A DNA stretch of 10,578 nucleotides from an uncultured Clostridia bacterium (GTDB lineage: Bacteria; Bacillota; Clostridia; Christensenellales; Borkfalkiaceae): NCBI GenBank assembly GCA_944369635.1, contig CALVXL010000148.1:1-10578 (forward strand), in the 5' to 3' direction. Below are positions 6,127 through 10,578 of the stretch, in pieces; position 1 is the first letter of the stretch, and each line of letters opens with the position of its first letter. A program made the translations under genes and the position numbers. The notes below the pieces were generated by a model. The model saw only the letters and a list, made by a program, of their open reading frames with translations. It was not told where the DNA came from and did no database searches.

Positions 6127-6645
6127 ATGAAGATATGCAAGCGTTGCGTCTGTGTCAACGAAGACAAAGCGTGCCGTTGTAAAAAATGTAACGCCTCTTT
6201 GGAAAAATGCAGGCAGATTCCGAAAGAAGAAGTGCTTGCGGAAGTAAAGCTTAAGCTTAAGAAAAAACGGATACGGCGGTGGACGTTCGCCGTAATTTCG
6301 CTTTTCTTATATATTGCGGTCTTTGTGGTCGCGGCGATTTTTTGCGATCCGGAAGAGGCGAAGCGTATAGACGATCTGAGGACGCGGATCATGATCGTGG
6401 CGGGGTGGATTTTGTCGCCCGTATGTTTTGCGGTATGGTTTTTGTCGTTGCTTATCCCGAAAAAACTTTATAAACTCAGTCGGAAATACGAAAATATTTT
6501 CAGCGAGCTCGATCAGTTTTTTCTCTGGTACGATGAAAATCCAAAACCCGAGCTGGCTTACACGTTGCGATATAAAATATGGGTTACGTCCTCCTATGTT
6601 TTTGCCTTTGCGATACCTCTTTTTTATTTATGCGTGCTAAGATAA
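6127..6645 (+). CDS. Zinc-ribbon membrane protein, paralogue 2
   Basis: Small protein (172 aa) of unknown function, a diverged tandem duplicate of the preceding gene. Cysteines are again C4, C7, C18 and C21, with C9 and C28 kept and an added C16. A lysine/arginine-rich linker (37-51) is followed by hydrophobic segments at about 53-72, 88-110 and 151-170. The linker between helix 2 and helix 3 is rich in acidic and aromatic residues in both copies (FFEGYD / FFLWYD). The 82-nt gap from the first copy holds no convincing promoter or terminator. Purine runs GGGGG and AGGG at 6115-6125 serve as ribosome binding site. The next gene starts 26 nt after the TAA stop, consistent with one transcript. 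Confidence 0.8.
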   Translation: MKICKRCVCVNEDKACRCKKCNASLEKCRQIPKEEVLAEVKLKLKKKRIRRWTFAVISLFLYIAVFVVAAIFCDPEEAKRIDDLRTRIMIVAGWILSPVCFAVWFLSLLIPKKLYKLSRKYENIFSELDQFFLWYDENPKPELAYTLRYKIWVTSSYVFAFAIPLFYLCVLR

Positions 6646-6671
6646 CGCGTATTTCATCGAAAGGATAGTGA

Positions 6672-7616
6672 TTGAAAATGCAGGAAAAAGCGACTGCCGT
6701 CCTTCAGGCGGGGGCGATGCGGAAAAAACTGAATATTTATTGCCGCCGCGGCGGAGATCGCTTCTGGGAGCTGGATTTTTTGCGGGGGCTTTGCGTGCTG
6801 CTGATGGTGTTCGATCACTTCATGTTTAACATCTGGGGCGTCATGCCCGTCGTCAACGACATTTTAGGCACGTCCGTTCTTGCCGACGCCTATAAGGCCG
6901 CGGAAATGTATTGGGAAAGTCCCCTTCGGCATACCGCGCGCTTTCTGGTGCTCTGTATGTTTTTCGGACTGTGCGGCGTAAGCTGTACGCTATCCAAAAA
7001 CAATTTTAAGCGCGCTATGCCGCTCGTCGCCATCGCGCTCGCGATCAACGTCGCTTCCGCGATGGCGGACCGCTTTTTCGAAAGCGGTCTTGTCGTCGTT
7101 TTCGGCGTGTTCCATATGTTGGCGGCGTCGGTGCTTGTCTTCGCGCTGCTCGATTTTCTCGTGAACGCAATCGTCAGAAAGTGTAAACTTTCCGCGGCGT
7201 GGGAAAGCGTTTTAAAATGCGTTCCCGGAATAATAGGCGTCGTTTTAATCGCTTTGTATTTTTCGCTTTGGGGCAGGCTGGATACTTCCAACGGCTGGGC
7301 AGTAAAAAGCGTGGTTTCGGGTAAAAGCGGGAACGTTTGGGCAATCGGCATTTTTATTGAAACGCTTTCTTCGCCGTATCTTTATCACGCCGATTATTTT
7401 CCGCTTTTGCCGTGGGGCGCATTCGTGCTTGCCGGCTCGCTGATCGGCAGGGCGGTGTATCATTCTCCCGCAAAATATGCGCTCAAAAAGCTGGACGGGC
7501 CGTGGAATTCGGGAATTTGCCTTATCGGCAGACACGCCGCGCTCGTCTATATCGGTCATATGGCGGTCATTCCCGCAATTTTAGTGTTTTTCACATTGAT
7601 TTCCATGATTTTTTAA
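6672..7616 (+). CDS. DUF1624/HGSNAT-like membrane acyltransferase
   Basis: Predicted multi-pass membrane protein (314 aa) of the DUF1624 group, related to heparan-alpha-glucosaminide N-acetyltransferase, a family that moves an acyl group from cytosolic acyl-CoA to a sugar across the membrane. The family mark is the first helix, WELDFLRGLCVLLMVFDHF (32-50) with D48 and H49. Others are the CGVSCTLSKNNFKR turn (101-114), VFGVFHML (143-150), the DYFPLLPWGAF block (241-251) and the C-terminal GRHAALVYIGH (286-296). About seven to eight hydrophobic segments are seen (near 36-54, 88-106, 115-130, 140-163, 183-200, 242-262, 289-312). TTG at 6672 is preferred because AAGGA lies 6 nt upstream; ATG at 6678 would have 12-nt spacing. 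The ligase gene follows after 12 nt. The substrate is unknown; family assignment is by motif recall. Confidence 0.75.
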   Translation: MKMQEKATAVLQAGAMRKKLNIYCRRGGDRFWELDFLRGLCVLLMVFDHFMFNIWGVMPVVNDILGTSVLADAYKAAEMYWESPLRHTARFLVLCMFFGLCGVSCTLSKNNFKRAMPLVAIALAINVASAMADRFFESGLVVVFGVFHMLAASVLVFALLDFLVNAIVRKCKLSAAWESVLKCVPGIIGVVLIALYFSLWGRLDTSNGWAVKSVVSGKSGNVWAIGIFIETLSSPYLYHADYFPLLPWGAFVLAGSLIGRAVYHSPAKYALKKLDGPWNSGICLIGRHAALVYIGHMAVIPAILVFFTLISMIF

Positions 7617-7628
7617 AGGAGCTGGGTT

Positions 7629-9227
7629 TTGAAGCAATTTACAATCGATAAAAATTGGTCCATGTACGATGCGGCAAGGCAGAATATTTCCGCGTCAAAT
7701 GTTAAATATGCCGTTTCCTTCTACGGAAAAAAGTATACGTTCGCAAAGATCTTTCGTTTGATAGACGTTCTTGCGGAAAATCTGAAAGAAAAATACAGGC
7801 TCGGCAAAGGGGATACGCTTACGCTGTGCATGCCGAATTCCCCGTCGGCGCTCATCGCCTTTTATGCGGCGAACAAACTCGGCGCGGCGGTCAATCTCGT
7901 GCATCCGTATATCCCGCCCGAAAAGCTGAAAGAGAGCGCGGAAAAAACGAAGAGCAAACTCGTCGTCGTATACGATGCGTATCCGCATAAAAACCGTCCC
8001 GAATTCTCCGTCGCGCTTTTGGAAAGCGACTGCGGATACTTCATGGGGGCGGCGGCAAAAACCTATTACCGTCTTACCAAAAAGAAACTCGGCTGGGGCG
8101 AAAAGCTGGAAAAATTGCTGAAAGGCGGGAAAAAGACCTTTTCTCCGCCCGCAAAGTTCGGTTTTGACGAACCTGCCGTCTACCTTGCCAGCGGCGGCAC
8201 GACGGGCGAGCCGAAGATCATCATGCATAACAATTACACGTTTAATCTGCTTTGTTCCAAAGCGCCGGAATTTCTGCGTTATGATCTTGACGAGTATACT
8301 TCGCTATATAACGTCCTGCCGATTTTTCACGGTTTCGGGCTGTGTATCAACATGCATATGTGTATGATGATGCGCCGCACCAACATCATGTGTATCAAGT
8401 TCGACGCAAAGCGTTCGGCAAGGCAGATCGTTAAAGAAAAGGCGAATATTTTAACGGGCGTGCCGACGATGTTTTTAAAACTTCTCGGGGAAAAGAACTT
8501 TGTAAACGGCGATCTTTCCAATATCAAGGATGTGTTCGTCGGCGGCGACAGCGTCAGTGCGAAACTTATTGACGATTTCAACGCCGTTTTGAAACGGCAG
8601 GGCTCGAAAGCGGAACTCTACGAAGGGTACGGTCTTACGGAAACGGTAACGGTGTGCGTGGTCAATTCCGCCGCGCACCATAAAAAAGGTTCGCTGGGGT
8701 ATCCTTTGAGCGGCACCCGGCTTGCCGTTGCGAAGGACGGAAAGTTTTTGCCTTGCGGGGAAGTGGGGGAAATCTACATCGATTCCGAACAGTTCATGCT
8801 CGGCTATATGACGGGCGGCAACCCGTTTGAAGAAATTAACGGAGTGCGCTGGCTGAAAACGGGCGATTACGGCTGGTTGGACGAGGATGGATTCCTATAC
8901 TTCAAACAGCGCATCAAAAACATGATCAAAGTGAGCGGCGTGCCCGTTTACCCTTCGGAAATCGAAGGCGCGGCGATGAAGGTCGCGGGGGTAAAGAAGG
9001 CGTGCGCCATCGGAATAAACGATCCCGTAAGGGGACAGCACGTCCGTTTATACGTGGAAATCGCAGGCGACGCGGAAGAGGTGAAGGCGAAAATTTTATC
9101 CGTTTGCCGCGAACAGCTCATCGCCTATGCGGTGCCGCGGGAAATCGTCGTGAAGGAGCGGTTGCCCGTCAACCTCATCGGCAAAATCGATCGGAAAGTA
9201 TTGGAAGAGGAAGCCGCAAAAGAATAA
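7629..9227 (+). CDS. ANL-superfamily acyl-CoA synthetase / acyl-adenylate ligase
   Basis: Predicted AMP-forming ligase (532 aa) that activates a carboxylic acid with ATP to an acyl-adenylate and normally passes it to CoA. All core motifs are present: P-loop ASGGTTGEPK (187-196), PIFHGFG (231-237), YEGYGLTET (331-339), KTGDYGWLDEDGFL (410-423; D413), QRIKNMIKVSGVPVYPSEIE (427-446, hinge and start of the C-terminal lid), and the lid catalytic lysine in LIGKIDR (K519). The hinge has QR where GR is usual and N where D is usual, both mild changes. TTG start at 7629 is supported by AAAGGAG ending 7 nt upstream; no ATG is suitably placed. The gene lies 12 nt after the membrane acyltransferase gene and is followed by a strong terminator. 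The acid is not predictable; the protein is soluble with no carrier domain attached. Confidence 0.9.
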   Translation: MKQFTIDKNWSMYDAARQNISASNVKYAVSFYGKKYTFAKIFRLIDVLAENLKEKYRLGKGDTLTLCMPNSPSALIAFYAANKLGAAVNLVHPYIPPEKLKESAEKTKSKLVVVYDAYPHKNRPEFSVALLESDCGYFMGAAAKTYYRLTKKKLGWGEKLEKLLKGGKKTFSPPAKFGFDEPAVYLASGGTTGEPKIIMHNNYTFNLLCSKAPEFLRYDLDEYTSLYNVLPIFHGFGLCINMHMCMMMRRTNIMCIKFDAKRSARQIVKEKANILTGVPTMFLKLLGEKNFVNGDLSNIKDVFVGGDSVSAKLIDDFNAVLKRQGSKAELYEGYGLTETVTVCVVNSAAHHKKGSLGYPLSGTRLAVAKDGKFLPCGEVGEIYIDSEQFMLGYMTGGNPFEEINGVRWLKTGDYGWLDEDGFLYFKQRIKNMIKVSGVPVYPSEIEGAAMKVAGVKKACAIGINDPVRGQHVRLYVEIAGDAEEVKAKILSVCREQLIAYAVPREIVVKERLPVNLIGKIDRKVLEEEAAKE

Positions 9228-9233
9228 TCGGGA

Positions 9234-9264
9234 AAAAAAGCGCGAATGCCGCGCTTTTTTCTTT
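9234..9264 (+). terminator. Intrinsic terminator of the four-gene operon
   Basis: Eleven perfect base pairs, AAAAAAGCGCG (9234-9244) with CGCGCTTTTTT (9250-9260), close the 5-nt loop AATGC, and the T-run continues as CTTTT. It starts 7 nt after the ligase stop. The A-run on the other side could also support minus-strand termination. Confidence 0.9.
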
Positions 9265-9276
9265 TATATGAAGCGC

Positions 9277-9305
9277 TTGTCAACAAAAACAATCTGTGAT
9301 AAAAT
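9277..9305 (+). promoter_or_regulatory. Promoter upstream of HAD phosphatase gene
   Basis: TTGTCA (9277-9282), a 17-nt spacer and TAAAAT (9300-9305) form a good sigma-A-type promoter directly after the operon terminator. The RNA start would be near 9310-9312, giving a leader of about 110 nt before the HAD gene. Confidence 0.7.
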
Positions 9306-9416
9306 ATGGATATCAATTCGCCGGCGGTTTGCATTATCGTAATGTGTGCAATCGCCGTCATTTGTCTGTTACTTGCGATCTTCAAATTAAAACGTGATTA
9401 CAAAAGCAAGGAGTGA
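9306..9416 (+). CDS. Possible 36-aa single-pass membrane microprotein
   Basis: Short frame starting MDINSPAVCII, with one strongly hydrophobic stretch (about 6-27) and a charged, mainly basic tail (KLKRDYKSKE), the shape of a single membrane helix with the tail in the cytoplasm. Its TGA stop at 9414-9416 follows the AAGGAG that serves the HAD gene, as in coupled genes. Against it: the ATG directly abuts the -10 box, so RNA from that promoter should start just downstream of it, and no ribosome binding site precedes it. The inner ATG at 9342 would give 24 residues, also with a poor site. Function unknown. Confidence 0.35.
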   Translation: MDINSPAVCIIVMCAIAVICLLLAIFKLKRDYKSKE

Positions 9417-9422
9417 TGTATT

Positions 9423-10373
9423 ATGAACAAACTTCCCGTCGCCGCAATTTTATACGATTTCGATAAAACGCTGTCGCCAAAAGATATGCAGGAATATTCC
9501 GTGATAGAGGAACTGGGCGTCGCGCCCGAAAAATTTTGGGGCGAAGCGAACCGTCTTGCGAAAGAAAACCGCATGGACGGAAACCTCGCGTGGATGTACG
9601 AAATGATTTTGCAGCTCCGCTCGCAGAGAAAGAGCACCAAAAAGGAATACTTTCGCGATTGCGGCAAAAAGGTGGAGCTTTTTAAAGGCGTGGAAAGCTG
9701 GTTTGAACGTATCAACGCGTTCGGGGCGGCACACGGGCTTAAAATCAAGCATTACATCATTTCTTCGGGCTTGAAGGAAATTATCGAAGGCAGTTCCATT
9801 GCAAAGCATTTCGATCGCATTTACGCGTCCGCGTTTTTGTATACGGCGGACGGCGTTACGGAATGGCCCGCGCAGTCGGTCAACTACACCAACAAAACGC
9901 AGTTCATCTTCCGCATTGCAAAGGGCAGGTTTGAAGAATGGGACAACTCCGTCAACGACCCCGTGGACGAGGACGATCTGGCGGTGCGCTATACCAATAT
10001 GATCTATATCGGGGATAGCGCAACGGACATTCCTTGCATGCGGCTGGTCAAAAGCCGCGGCGGATTTTCCGTGGGCGTGTACGACGGCGAAAAGAATTTG
10101 AAAAAGAACGTTTACGAACTTTTTGACAGCGGCAGGATCAATTTTTTCGCGCCCGCCGATTACAGGGAAGGGAGCGAGCTGGATTCTATCGTCAAAAAGG
10201 TATTAACGTATATTTCCGCACAGGAAGAGCTTCGGCGAGTCGGGGCGGAAAATAAAGCACTGGCGGCGGAATACAAGCGTTATTCCGCGGCGAAAACCGC
10301 TTTGGAAAACGAGCGCGGCGCGGGCGAAGTTTTGAAAAAACTGAAACAAAAAGTCAAAGGCGACGTGGAATAA
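9423..10373 (+). CDS. HAD-superfamily phosphatase
   Basis: Predicted cytoplasmic haloacid-dehalogenase-type hydrolase (316 aa), probably a phosphatase. Motif I is YDFDKTLS (D12 nucleophile, D14 acid/base), motif II is YIISSG (S114), motif III is a lysine in NYTNKTQ (K158), and motif IV is YIGDSATD (D198, D202, metal-binding). An alpha-helical cap lies between motifs I and II (about 21-105). The last 60 or so residues (about 255-312) are rich in Glu, Lys, Ala and Leu and look helical or coiled-coil, an extension beyond a usual HAD core. The start ATG has AAGGAG (9408-9413) 9 nt upstream. It has its own promoter, so it is likely a separate transcript from the ligase operon. Substrate unknown; the serine phosphatase (SerB)-like branch is possible but not specific. 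Confidence 0.85.
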   Translation: MNKLPVAAILYDFDKTLSPKDMQEYSVIEELGVAPEKFWGEANRLAKENRMDGNLAWMYEMILQLRSQRKSTKKEYFRDCGKKVELFKGVESWFERINAFGAAHGLKIKHYIISSGLKEIIEGSSIAKHFDRIYASAFLYTADGVTEWPAQSVNYTNKTQFIFRIAKGRFEEWDNSVNDPVDEDDLAVRYTNMIYIGDSATDIPCMRLVKSRGGFSVGVYDGEKNLKKNVYELFDSGRINFFAPADYREGSELDSIVKKVLTYISAQEELRRVGAENKALAAEYKRYSAAKTALENERGAGEVLKKLKQKVKGDVE

Positions 10374-10413
10374 AAATTACGTCACGCCGAAAAAAAGCAC
10401 TACGAAAACGGAT

Positions 10414-10499
10414 AAAAGCCGCCCTGGCGAAGTGCGCCGCGAAAGTAAGGAAAAACTTTCGCGGCGCATGGTGCATAACAAGGGGCGGCTTGCTTTTTA
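10414..10499 (+). terminator. Large nested hairpin after HAD gene, terminator or structured RNA
   Basis: Two stacked stems. The outer 9-bp stem is AAGCCGCCC (10416-10424) with GGGCGGCTT (10483-10491). The inner stem is 14 perfect base pairs, TGCGCCGCGAAAGT (10433-10446) with ACTTTCGCGGCGCA (10455-10468), around the loop AAGGAAAA. An asymmetric internal loop of 8 and 14 nt separates them. GCTTTTTAT follows on +, and AAAA precedes it, so termination on either strand is possible. It lies 40 nt after the HAD stop. It is larger and more elaborate than a normal terminator, so a small structured RNA cannot be excluded. Confidence 0.65.
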
Positions 10500-10507
10500 T
10501 ACAAAGA

Positions 10508-10536
10508 TTGACAAAAGCATAAAAGCGATATACAAT
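10508..10536 (+). promoter_or_regulatory. Near-consensus promoter reading out of the window
   Basis: TTGACA (10508-10513), exact consensus, and TACAAT (10531-10536), one base off, with an ideal 17-nt spacer. Transcription should start near 10543. The remaining bases to 10578 have no start codon preceded by a ribosome binding site, so the transcript has a leader that continues past the window end. Confidence 0.8.
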
Positions 10537-10578
10537 GTAGCTGTAAGCGGTCAAAAGGCGAATCGATTCAGGTCTTAC

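Overview
The window looks like chromosomal DNA of an uncultured Clostridia-type Bacillota. This is an inference from the GGAGG-type ribosome binding sites, TTG starts, sigma-A-like promoters with 17-nt spacers, U-tract hairpin terminators, and coding DNA of roughly even GC beside AT-rich intergenic DNA. No phage, transposase, CRISPR, rRNA or tRNA gene is recognisable.

Region 1 (1-800) carries no credible protein gene. It is AT-rich and holds three diverged copies of one structured element, each about 96 nt from first to last paired base, at 94, 270 and 450 (period 177-180). Each copy has an outer stem followed by two small hairpins at nearly fixed spacing. Several stem bases change between copies in ways that keep or nearly keep pairing, so this is most likely a structured RNA or a DNA-hairpin element. 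I do not recognise its family. The first bases of the window resemble the tail of another copy, so the array may continue upstream.

Region 2 (801-3070) has a complete GH3 beta-glycosidase gene on +, facing a two-gene minus-strand operon. The convergent gap contains three strong hairpins.

Region 3 (3068-5435) is the minus-strand operon glf - GT4 glycosyltransferase, for surface-glycan synthesis (galactofuranose precursor plus sugar transfer). The glf reading frame is full length but contains one in-frame TAG. No other gene seen in the window ends in TAG, so this is either a recent nonsense mutation or sequence error, or a read-through codon. A promoter with an inverted repeat over its -35 lies upstream and diverges from the next operon.

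Region 4 (5467-9260) is a four-gene + operon between a good promoter and a clean terminator. It encodes two paralogous zinc-ribbon, three-helix membrane proteins, a DUF1624/HGSNAT-like multi-pass membrane acyltransferase, and an ANL-superfamily acyl-adenylate/acyl-CoA ligase. A testable reading is that the ligase activates an acyl group which the membrane enzyme transfers to an envelope glycan or lipid; the two small proteins are of unknown role. This is the best candidate for an undescribed gene set here.

Region 5 (9277-10578) has a promoter, a possible 36-residue membrane microprotein, a HAD-family phosphatase with a helical C-terminal tail, a large nested hairpin, and a near-consensus promoter that starts a transcript leaving the window.
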